NCBI GenBank assembly: GCA_964539305.1
Contig: CAZIIM010000030.1
Span: 1-23,407, forward strand
Origin: CAZNUM01 sp964539305
GTDB taxonomy: Bacteria; Fidelibacterota; Marinisomatia; Marinisomatales; TCS55
Length of the DNA stretch: 23,407 nucleotides
Direction: 5' to 3'
Shown: piece by piece, positions 1-6,197 of the stretch
Numbering within the stretch: the stretch's first letter is position 1
How the letters are laid out: each line of letters opens with the position of its first letter
Notes under the pieces: generated by a model
What the model saw: only the letters and a program-made list of their open reading frames with translations
What the model was told of the DNA's origin: nothing
Database searches by the model: none
Program-made: the position numbers and the translations under genes

Positions 1-161
1 CGGATTGGAATCACCCTTACAGCCGGGAGGAAGCAGCTTATCCAGCCCCCTGGCTAAAGGAAAATAAGTTCTGGCCTCCCGTCAGCCGGATCGACAACGC
101 TTACGGCGATCGTAACCTGATTTGCTCCTGTCCCCCAATTTCAGATTACTCTGATTCCTGA
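1..161 (+). CDS. gcvP: Glycine dehydrogenase (decarboxylating), P-protein, C-terminal end only
   Basis: This is the last 52 codons of a gene entering from the left; the reading frame starts at base 3 and stops with TGA at 159-161. The translation contains NHPYSREEAAYPAP, then FWPPVSRIDNAYGDRN and LICSCPPISDY, which matches the conserved end of glycine cleavage P-protein (E. coli GcvP ends with WAHPYSREVAVFP and YGDRNLFCSCVPISEYQ, from memory). The full protein is a PLP enzyme that decarboxylates glycine and passes the aminomethyl group to lipoyl-GcvH. The PLP lysine lies upstream and is not visible. Only 22 bases separate its stop from the end of convergent mtaB, and no clear terminator lies between. 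Whether the protein is the long single-chain form or the C-terminal subunit of a split P-protein (GcvPB) cannot be told from this fragment. Confidence 0.93.
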   Translation, partial: DWNHPYSREEAAYPAPWLKENKFWPPVSRIDNAYGDRNLICSCPPISDYSDS

Positions 162-183
162 CAGCAAAGCCAATAATTATATT

Positions 184-1539
184 CTAAGAAACAACCCGGC
201 CTTTTAATTCCAAATCCTGCGGGCCGGTTAATTCTACCTTTTTTATGTCGTTTAGCCACGCTTCCGTTCCTGGGGCCAAAACACGGATATAATTATCCGT
301 ATAGCCGCTCACAAATCCGTTGGAAACAGTTTCAAACAGGACAGGTCGGACGGTTCCTAAAAATTGGCGCTGGAAAGACCGTCTCTTCAGGTCCGATAAC
401 TCCCGCAGTTTCCGGCTGCGGCGGGATCGTTCTTCCGGCGCTACCTGGTCCGGAAAATCGGCGGCGGCCGTAAAAGGTCGGCGGGAGTAACTGAAAACAT
501 GGAGGTAAGAAACCTCCAGATCCTGCAGGAATTGATAGGTTTCTTCAAAATCGGCCTCCGCCTCTCCGGGGAAGCCCACAATCACGTCAGCGCCGATACT
601 GCAGTCCGGAAGCACTGCCTTTACGGCTGAGACGCGCTCCGCATACAGATCCCGCTGATAGCGCCGTGCCATGGCTTTCAGGATTTTGTTGGAACCGGAT
701 TGAAGAGGAATATGAAAATGGGGAAGCAATTTAGCGGACCGGGCCACCTGGTCAATGATTGCATCCGTCAGGAGATTGGGCTCGATCGAAGAGATCCGGA
801 TCCGCTCAATTCCCGGGAGGTTTTCCAGAGCCACCAGCAGATCCAGAAATGATGTCTCCCCCTGCTGGCCAAAATCACCGATATTGACACCCGTCAGCAC
901 CAGTTCACGGGCGGGACTGTCAGAAATCAGTTTTGCCTGGGCGAGTGTTTCCTCCACGGAGAGATTCCGACTTCGTCCCCGGGAGCGGGGAATGCTGCAA
1001 TAGGTGCAACTGTAATCGCACCCATCCTGAACCTTCAAATAGGCCCGGGTCCGTTCCTTGATGGAGAGAGAAGGCCGGAAGGTTTCCAACCGATCAATGG
1101 GTCCCGTGGAAATGACCTGTTCGTGACCGTTTCCAGTTTGATTCAGGTAGGTCAGCAAATCAAATTTTTCATCCGTTCCCAAAATCAGATCGACCCCCAG
1201 CTGCTCCCGGGCCTCTTCCGGTTTCAGCTGGGCATAACAGCCCATGAGGACAATCTCGGCTCCGGGGGACCGCCGCCGAATCTGGCGAACCAGTTTCCGG
1301 CAATCCTTATCCGCCCGCTCTGTCACCGAACAGGTATTGATCACATACACGTCCGCCGGCTCCCGGAAATCCACCAGACTCCAACCCCCTTCACAGCAGC
1401 TCCGGGCAATCGTACCCGTTTCAGCAAAATTCAGTTTGCAGCCCAGGGTATGAAAAGCAATACGACCGGCGGAAAATTCTGCCGGGGCGGATACGGGTGT
1501 CAATTCAAGCACGGTTTCTGTTCCTTCTAAACTGGCCAT
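184..1539 (-). CDS. mtaB: tRNA (N6-threonylcarbamoyladenosine(37)-C2)-methylthiotransferase MtaB
   Basis: Radical-SAM methylthiotransferase that converts t6A37 to ms2t6A37 in ANN-decoding tRNAs. The 451-residue protein shows the UPF0004 N-terminal domain with its three cluster cysteines C34 (TLGCKLN), C70 (NTCSV) and C101 (GCYAQ). The radical SAM motif CxxxCxxC follows at C174, C178 and C181 (GCDYSCTYCSIPR), and a C-terminal TRAM-like segment covers about residues 385-448. TLGCKLN together with NTCSVTERAD favours MtaB over MiaB or RimO. The N-terminus carries about 25 residues before the first conserved strand; no in-frame Met follows before the domain, and no good Shine-Dalgarno precedes the ATG, so a GTG start slightly downstream is possible. 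The gene is alone on its strand, divergent from the serine palmitoyltransferase-like gene. Confidence 0.93.
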   Translation of the reverse strand: MASLEGTETVLELTPVSAPAEFSAGRIAFHTLGCKLNFAETGTIARSCCEGGWSLVDFREPADVYVINTCSVTERADKDCRKLVRQIRRRSPGAEIVLMGCYAQLKPEEAREQLGVDLILGTDEKFDLLTYLNQTGNGHEQVISTGPIDRLETFRPSLSIKERTRAYLKVQDGCDYSCTYCSIPRSRGRSRNLSVEETLAQAKLISDSPARELVLTGVNIGDFGQQGETSFLDLLVALENLPGIERIRISSIEPNLLTDAIIDQVARSAKLLPHFHIPLQSGSNKILKAMARRYQRDLYAERVSAVKAVLPDCSIGADVIVGFPGEAEADFEETYQFLQDLEVSYLHVFSYSRRPFTAAADFPDQVAPEERSRRSRKLRELSDLKRRSFQRQFLGTVRPVLFETVSNGFVSGYTDNYIRVLAPGTEAWLNDIKKVELTGPQDLELKGRVVS

Positions 1540-1544
1540 AAGAC

Positions 1545-1562
1545 GGGGCCGAATTTCGCCCC
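1545..1562 (-). promoter_or_regulatory. Small GC-rich hairpin in the mtaB 5' leader
   Basis: On the minus strand a GGGGC arm and a GCCCC arm flank an 8-base loop, ending 5 bases before the mtaB ATG, where a ribosome binding site would normally sit. It may simply be a chance palindrome. No T-run follows it, so it is not an intrinsic terminator. The rest of 1563-1722 shows no convincing promoter in either direction, although both mtaB and the plus-strand gene must start from this interval. Confidence 0.2.
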
Positions 1563-1722
1563 TTTACCCTCCTGTTTCAAGAACCTTGATCATCGTACGC
1601 TGTCCACCCTTTCTTTGTAAATCCCTCAACAAGGGTTAATTTCTTTCAATCGTACCACACCCTTAACCAAAAGTAGAAACAACCATGGGGATTTCATACT
1701 TTTAGGAACAAGAGGTTGTCCC

Positions 1723-2976
1723 ATGTTCATTGAATTTAAAGACATCGCCAAGCAGAAAATCATTGCGGGGAGTAAGCGGCATTTCAGTTCCATTCCCGAT
1801 GTCTTTACCAAGATGTACGCCTTTACCCGCGCCAAAACAGCCCGTGCCCTGGGCTATTATCCCTACTTCCCCCAAATTGAAAATACAAACGCCACCGAAG
1901 TCACCATTAGTGGTGAGCGGAAAATCATGCTGGGCTCCAATAATTACCTGGGCTTGACCAATCATCCGGAAGTCATTGAAGCGGGGGTCCAGGCGCTGAA
2001 AAAATACGGTGCCGGACTGACGGGAAGCCGCTTTCTGAACGGCAACCTGATGCTCCATGAACAGCTGGAGGCAGAGCTAGCGGAGTTTGTGGGCAAGGAT
2101 CGGGCTTTGGTCTTTTCCACCGGATTCGGTGTCAACCTGGGGGTTATTGCCGCAACGGTGGATTCCTCCGACCATCTATTTAATGATGAATACAACCACG
2201 CCTCTATTATTGACGGTGCGCGCTTTTCCCGGGTAAAAATTACCCGCTATCGCCACAATGACATGACCGATCTGGATCAGAAACTGGCCCAATCGGATCC
2301 CAAACAGGCCCGCTTTATTGTTACAGACGGAATTTTCAGTATGGAGGGGGACGTGGTGGACCTTCCCGGGCTGGTGAAAGCCGCCCGGAAATACCGGGCA
2401 CGGGTCATGGTGGATGATGCCCACGCCCTGGGAGTGATTGGTCCGGACGGCCAAGGCACCGCCGCCCATTTCAACCTCACAGATCAGGTGGATTTGATCA
2501 TGGGGACCTTCAGCAAGTCCCTGGCCGGGGTCGGAGGCTTTATCGCCGGGGAAGAAGCTGTCATCGACTACCTGCAACATCACACCCGTACCATGATTTT
2601 CACCGCCGCCCTTCCCCCGGCAAACGTGGCGACGGTACTCAAAGCACTGGAGATCATAAAAAAGGAGCCGGAACGGCGCCAGCGCCTGTTAAATAACGCC
2701 CACTACATTCGGGAAGAATTAAAGATCCTGGGGTTTGACATCGGAGCCAGTGTTTCACCCATTGTGCCGATTGTCATTGGTGAAGAAATGAAAACATTCA
2801 GCCTTTGGAAGGATCTGCTGGCCGCCGGGGTGTACACCAATCCCATTATACCCAATGCCGTCCCCCGGGGACGATCCCTCCTGCGTACCAGCTATATGGC
2901 CACCCATACCCGTTCCCAGCTGGATTTCTGCCTGGAGCAGTTTCAACGTTTTGGGAAAAAGCACCATGTCATTTAA
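1723..2976 (+). CDS. Alpha-oxoamine synthase, serine palmitoyltransferase-like
   Basis: PLP-dependent fold-type I enzyme condensing an acyl thioester with an amino acid with loss of CO2. Visible residues are the PLP-stacking H159 (YNHAS), the D232-A-H234 motif (VDDAHALG) and the Schiff-base lysine K265 in GTFSKSLAGVGGF. The 417-residue length and the N-terminal extension (residues 1-60, with ALGYYPYFPQIE and then LGSNNYLGL at 70-78) fit bacterial serine palmitoyltransferase better than 8-amino-7-oxononanoate synthase (about 385 residues) or 2-amino-3-ketobutyrate ligase (about 397). A purine stretch AAGAGG lies about 10 bases before the ATG. The gene is followed after 34 bases by a short-chain reductase, which would fit 3-ketosphinganine synthesis and reduction. 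The substrate is inferred; BioF or KBL activity remains possible. Confidence 0.75.
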   Translation: MFIEFKDIAKQKIIAGSKRHFSSIPDVFTKMYAFTRAKTARALGYYPYFPQIENTNATEVTISGERKIMLGSNNYLGLTNHPEVIEAGVQALKKYGAGLTGSRFLNGNLMLHEQLEAELAEFVGKDRALVFSTGFGVNLGVIAATVDSSDHLFNDEYNHASIIDGARFSRVKITRYRHNDMTDLDQKLAQSDPKQARFIVTDGIFSMEGDVVDLPGLVKAARKYRARVMVDDAHALGVIGPDGQGTAAHFNLTDQVDLIMGTFSKSLAGVGGFIAGEEAVIDYLQHHTRTMIFTAALPPANVATVLKALEIIKKEPERRQRLLNNAHYIREELKILGFDIGASVSPIVPIVIGEEMKTFSLWKDLLAAGVYTNPIIPNAVPRGRSLLRTSYMATHTRSQLDFCLEQFQRFGKKHHVI

Positions 2977-3010
2977 TCTGCAGGATTAAGGACCCTACTC
3001 ATCCATCCTT

Positions 3011-3841
3011 ATGACTTCCACCCCTCACAATAAAGTCGTTCTCATTACCGGAGCTTCCTCCGGGATCGGGCAGGCCTGTGCTTCCTTTCTCTCCACCCAG
3101 GGTTATACGGTTTACGGGACCAGCCGCCACCCGGACGAGTCCGGCGATCAAACAGGGAACGGGCGTCTCTTACCCCTGGACGTTAAAGATGATGCTTCTG
3201 TGGATCACTGCATTGACACCATCGTAAATCAGGAAGGACATCTGGATGCGGTGGTCAATAATGCCGGCTTCGGGATTGCAGGCGCCATCGAGGAAACCTC
3301 CCTGGAAGAAGCGAAGGAGCAGTTTGAGGTGAACTTTTTCGGCATTTTGCGCATCATTCGAAAAGTATTACCACTCATGCGCAAACAGGGCCACGGAACT
3401 ATTATTAACATCAGTTCTCTGGGGGGCCTGATTGGGCTACCCTTCCAGGCCCTGTACAGCGCCTCCAAGTTTGCCATGGAGGGTCTCTCCGAAGGGTTGT
3501 ACAAAGAAGTTCGCTCCAGTGGTATTCATATCGTATTGATTGAACCCGGCGATTTCAAGACCGCTTTCACCTCCAACCGCAGGACCACGACCGAATCCAA
3601 AGGGGATTCACCTTATCGTGAAACATTCAACCGGGCACTGGCCACCATGGAACGGGACGAAACACAGGGTTGTGACCCCCAGCAAATCGCCAAGCTGGTC
3701 CAGCGTATTCTGGAGACCTCCGATCCCCGTCTTCGCTACCGGGTGGGTGCTTTCACTCAAAAATTATCTGTCAGCCTGAAGGCGCTACTGCCCAACCGGG
3801 TTTTTGACTGGCTGATCATGAAGCATTACCAGCTGCCCTGA
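3011..3841 (+). CDS. Short-chain dehydrogenase/reductase, possible 3-ketosphinganine reductase
   Basis: Classical SDR oxidoreductase of 276 residues with a complete catalytic set: the nucleotide-binding TGASSGIG at 13-20, NNAG at 83-86, catalytic S136, Y149 and K153 (YSASK). The PGDFKT segment after strand 6 also fits classical SDRs. The TSR at 37-39 after the second strand suggests NADPH rather than NADH preference, because the acidic residue typical of NAD enzymes is absent. The C-terminal tail (residues 235-276, including LKALLPNRVFDWLIMKHY) is hydrophobic and may contact the membrane, as expected for a lipid-modifying SDR. Its position just behind an SPT-like synthase suggests it reduces the 3-keto product, but SDR substrate assignment from sequence is weak. 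Confidence 0.8.
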   Translation: MTSTPHNKVVLITGASSGIGQACASFLSTQGYTVYGTSRHPDESGDQTGNGRLLPLDVKDDASVDHCIDTIVNQEGHLDAVVNNAGFGIAGAIEETSLEEAKEQFEVNFFGILRIIRKVLPLMRKQGHGTIINISSLGGLIGLPFQALYSASKFAMEGLSEGLYKEVRSSGIHIVLIEPGDFKTAFTSNRRTTTESKGDSPYRETFNRALATMERDETQGCDPQQIAKLVQRILETSDPRLRYRVGAFTQKLSVSLKALLPNRVFDWLIMKHYQLP

Positions 3842-3858
3842 ATCCGGCCCGTCCGGAT
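3842..3858 (+). terminator. Weak hairpin after the SDR gene
   Basis: ATCCGG and CCGGAT arms form a 6-base-pair stem with a 5-base loop directly after the TGA. The T-rich stretch (ATTTTCC) begins only about 10 bases past the stem, so it is a poor intrinsic terminator at best. It may still mark the end of the two-gene transcript, since the next genes have their own leader. Confidence 0.3.
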
Positions 3859-3969
3859 GAACGAATAAAATTTTCCTCTTAACCGGAATCCGCTTGTAGT
3901 GAACCATTCAGATTCTTAATATTCCCGGCGATGATCAAATTAACTGCAGAACAATTCACAATCTTTTAC

Positions 3970-3978
3970 TGGTATTAT
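3970..3978 (+). promoter_or_regulatory. Candidate extended -10 promoter for the aromatic operon
   Basis: TGGTATTAT fits an extended -10 element (TG-N-TATTAT). No good -35 lies 16-18 bases upstream; TTCACA at 3955-3960 is too close (12 bases). A start about 7 bases downstream, near 3985, would put the leader hairpin at the very 5' end of the transcript. The rest of 3859-3969 is AT-rich and shows nothing else I can name. Confidence 0.35.
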
Positions 3979-4027
3979 GGCTCAGGAGGGTTGGAGTAAC
4001 GCCCTGCGGTACCGCCGTGTACCCTGA
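3977..4027 (+). other. Possible leader peptide ORF MAQEGWSNALRYRRVP
   Basis: A 16-codon ORF from ATG at 3977 to TGA at 4025-4027 contains one Trp and one Tyr codon and runs through the leader hairpin. Its stop sits 9 bases before the terminator stem. That arrangement resembles an amino-acid attenuator peptide. Against it: the ATG overlaps the predicted -10 box, there is no Shine-Dalgarno before it, and the aromatic codons are isolated rather than clustered. Probably coincidental unless transcription starts further upstream. Confidence 0.2.
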
Positions 4028-4039
4028 TCACTCCAACCC
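3988..4039 (+). ncRNA. Structured 5' leader RNA of the aromatic operon
   Basis: GGGTTGGAGT (3988-3997) pairs perfectly with ACTCCAACCC (4030-4039). Inside lies a second stem GGTAC/GTACC closing a CGCCGT hexaloop, separated from the outer stem by an asymmetric internal loop (10 bases on the left, 6 on the right). The 3' arm shares its last three C residues (4037-4039) with the terminator stem that begins at 4037, so the two structures compete over a few bases. The element precedes tyrA and the whole shikimate operon, which suggests attenuation by an aromatic metabolite, a protein or a ribosome. I do not recognise it as a known riboswitch class. It could alternatively be a short independent sRNA. 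Confidence 0.5.
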
Positions 4040-4066
4040 CGATAGACCATCGGGGTTTTTTGTTTT
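4037..4066 (+). terminator. Strong intrinsic terminator in the leader of the aromatic operon
   Basis: CCCCGAT and ATCGGGG form a perfect 7-base-pair stem around an AGACC loop, followed at once by six T and then GTTTT. This is a textbook Rho-independent terminator placed 49 bases upstream of tyrA and downstream of a structured RNA. It therefore most likely works as an attenuator for the operon rather than as the end of the SDR transcript, which stops almost 200 bases earlier. Confidence 0.85.
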
Positions 4067-4088
4067 CAGGAGATCCATCGGAGCCACC

Positions 4089-4118
4089 ATGAACAAAAAC
4101 AGAGAAAGAAAACCATGA
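4089..4118 (+). CDS. Nine-codon upstream ORF (MNKNRERKP) overlapping the tyrA start
   Basis: ATG at 4089 opens a 9-codon frame whose TGA overlaps the tyrA ATG as ATGA (4115-4118). A GGAG at 4080-4083 with a 5-base gap gives it a better ribosome binding site than tyrA itself, which is preceded only by a purine run. Translation of the mini-ORF could therefore deliver ribosomes to tyrA by coupling. The peptide is basic and has no recognisable family. It may equally be chance. Confidence 0.25.
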   Translation: MNKNRERKP

Positions 4119-4843
4119 ACAGTATCGGATTAATTGGACTGGGCCGATTCGGGAAAGTTCTGGCCAATATTTTACGCAAGGGATTTGAAGTCCGTGCCTA
4201 CGACCCGGTTTCCCATACCCTGCCCTCCGGTGTGGAATTGACCGATCTGCCGGAGGTCCTCAGGGAAACCAATATTTTTATTGCAGTTCCCATTCGTGCC
4301 TTTGAATCGGTCATAAAGGACATTTCCTCCGCTCTCTCGGATGAAACAACCATCCTGGATGTGTGTTCCGTGAAAAAATACCCTGTAGCTGTAATGGAAA
4401 AATATCTCCCTGCCTCCGCCGGAATTATAGCCACCCACCCCCTCTTCGGCCCCGACTCCTTCACCTCCTCCACCCACCTGAAAATGATGATGAACCCTAC
4501 CCGTGATCTTCATAATCAGTTTAACTTCTGGCAGAACTTTTTTTCCAGCCAGGGCATAGAAATTCTGGTCATGAGTCCCGACCAGCACGACCAGCAGGCA
4601 GCCCGGACGCAGGGGGTAACCCACTTTCTGGGCCGGGTATTAAAGGAATACGGTATCCGCCGGACGGCGCTGGACACTCAGGGATTCAGAGACCTGCTGG
4701 ACCTGGTAAACCAGACCTGTAACGACAGTTGGGAGCTGTATACCGATCTGCAGGGTTTCAATCCCTACACCAAAGCCATAATCCAGGAATTGAAGCAATC
4801 GGTTGAATTAATGTCTGAAAAATTAGATCACCATCATGCATAA
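4115..4843 (+). CDS. tyrA: Prephenate/arogenate dehydrogenase
   Basis: NAD(P)-dependent oxidative decarboxylase of the tyrosine branch, making 4-hydroxyphenylpyruvate from prephenate or tyrosine from arogenate. The 242-residue protein has a Rossmann fingerprint GLGRFG at 8-13, D30 at the end of strand 2 (suggesting NAD), LDVCSVKKYP at 81-90 and the catalytic histidine H108 in ATHPLFGPDS. The helical C-terminal dimerisation domain includes QAARTQGVTHFLGR. DVxSVK followed by THPxFGP, and the compact size without chorismate mutase or ACT domain, resemble the arogenate dehydrogenases of plants and cyclohexadienyl dehydrogenases; substrate preference cannot be settled. It is the first gene of the operon, its end overlapping the next gene by 8 bases. 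No chorismate mutase lies nearby, so prephenate must come from a gene elsewhere. Confidence 0.88.
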   Translation: MNSIGLIGLGRFGKVLANILRKGFEVRAYDPVSHTLPSGVELTDLPEVLRETNIFIAVPIRAFESVIKDISSALSDETTILDVCSVKKYPVAVMEKYLPASAGIIATHPLFGPDSFTSSTHLKMMMNPTRDLHNQFNFWQNFFSSQGIEILVMSPDQHDQQAARTQGVTHFLGRVLKEYGIRRTALDTQGFRDLLDLVNQTCNDSWELYTDLQGFNPYTKAIIQELKQSVELMSEKLDHHHA

Positions 4844-6197
4844 CTGGCGTCCTTCAAGCTGGAGGGCCTGCTCCCTCCGGCACGTACCCGATTATCCCCA
4901 TCCGGATCAGCTGGAAACGGTGGAACGGACCCTTCAGGGTTTCCCACCATTGGTTTTCGCCGGGGAAGTGCGGTCATTAATGAAAACACTCAGTCGGGTT
5001 GCGGAAGGTCAGGCTTTCATCCTCCAGGGTGGTGACTGCGCTGAAAGTTTTACGGAGTTCAACGCTGACAATATTCGCGACACTTTCAGGGTACTGCTGC
5101 AGATGGCCGTAATTCTTACGGCGGGGACCAACCTGCCGGTGGTGAAGATCGGACGCATGGCAGGACAGTTTGCCAAACCGCGGACCAACCCCACCGAGAC
5201 ACAGAATGGCGTAACCCTCCCGAGCTACAAAGGGGATATTATTAACGGGATTCAATTTGATCCGAAAGAGCGGACACCGGATCCGTCCCGAATGTTGAAA
5301 GCCTATTCCCAGTCCGCCTCCACCCTGAATCTGTTGCGGGCGTTTGCGGAGGGCGGCTATGCTGACCTGAATCATGTTCACTCCTGGAACATGGGCTTTG
5401 TCCAGAGCGGAGAGCAGGGAAACCGGTACCATCACCTGGCTGACCAGATACAGTCCACCCTGAATTTCATGGAAGCCCTCGGTCTCAACTCCCACAATAC
5501 CCCCCAACTGCGAAAAGTGGATTTCTACACCAGTCACGAAGCGCTGCTCCTGCCTTACGAGGAAGCGCTGACGCGGGAAGATTCCACCAGTGGCGAAATG
5601 TACGACACATCGGCCCACTTCCTCTGGATTGGAGACCGAACCCGGTACCTGGAAAGCGGCCATGTTGAATTTTGCCGGGGGATTGGGAATCCTCTGGGAA
5701 TTAAATGCGGTCCCGGGCTGGATGTGGATGAATTGCTCCGGATTCTGGACGTTCTGGATCCGGAAAACCGCCCCGGGAGGATCACACTCATCACCCGCTT
5801 CGGTTACCAGAAAATTCATGAATATTTACCTCCTCTGATTCAGCGTATTCAACAGGAGGGCCGTGTCGTCATCTGGTCCTGTGATCCCATGCATGGAAAT
5901 ACCATTAAAAGTAAGGACGGACTTAAAACCCGTCCCTTTAATCACATCCTGGAAGAGGTGAAAGCGAATCTGGAGATTCACCGATCGGAAGGAACCCATG
6001 CCGGCGGAATCCACCTGGAAATGACGGGCCAGAATGTAACTGAATGCACCGGGGGTATGGCGGATATTTCCGAAAAAAACCTGGCAGATCGATACCACAC
6101 CCATTGTGACCCCCGCCTGAATGCCAATCAGGCCATTGAAATGGCCTTCCTCATCGCCGATGAATTGAAAAAAAATAATTCCATCTATGGCCATTAA
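4836..6197 (+). CDS. Class II 3-deoxy-D-arabino-heptulosonate 7-phosphate synthase
   Basis: First enzyme of the shikimate pathway, condensing PEP and erythrose 4-phosphate. The 453 residues are close to the M. tuberculosis class II enzyme (462). The family start WRPSSWR (4-10) is present, followed by QGGDCAES (64-71), KIGRMAGQFAKPR (104-116), LPSYKGD, TSHEALLLPYEEALTR, WSCDPMHGNT and HLEMTGQNVTECTGG. The four metal ligands are all visible as C68, H353, E395 and D425, with the last three spaced as in the M. tuberculosis enzyme as I remember it. Start codon ATG lies inside the end of tyrA (8-base overlap), indicating translational coupling. Class II enzymes are often feedback-regulated, but I cannot see which amino acid would act here. 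Symbols differ between organisms, so none is given. Confidence 0.95.
   Translation: MHNWRPSSWRACSLRHVPDYPHPDQLETVERTLQGFPPLVFAGEVRSLMKTLSRVAEGQAFILQGGDCAESFTEFNADNIRDTFRVLLQMAVILTAGTNLPVVKIGRMAGQFAKPRTNPTETQNGVTLPSYKGDIINGIQFDPKERTPDPSRMLKAYSQSASTLNLLRAFAEGGYADLNHVHSWNMGFVQSGEQGNRYHHLADQIQSTLNFMEALGLNSHNTPQLRKVDFYTSHEALLLPYEEALTREDSTSGEMYDTSAHFLWIGDRTRYLESGHVEFCRGIGNPLGIKCGPGLDVDELLRILDVLDPENRPGRITLITRFGYQKIHEYLPPLIQRIQQEGRVVIWSCDPMHGNTIKSKDGLKTRPFNHILEEVKANLEIHRSEGTHAGGIHLEMTGQNVTECTGGMADISEKNLADRYHTHCDPRLNANQAIEMAFLIADELKKNNSIYGH

Noticed and set aside
3988..4066. tRNA or T-box leader
   Set aside because: No cloverleaf, no T-box motif (TGGnACCGCG-like bulge) and the element is too short for a T-box.
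4017..4118. Open frame from GTG 4017 through the terminator, containing FFVF, as a Phe-type leader peptide
   Set aside because: The Phe codons come from the terminator T-run, there is no ribosome binding site before the GTG, and the frame is only the upstream continuation of the 9-codon mini-ORF.
4977..5819. 280-codon antisense frame inside DAHP synthase
   Set aside because: It lies opposite a gene whose motifs are all conserved, and its translation shows no domain, only low-complexity runs expected from an antisense shadow.
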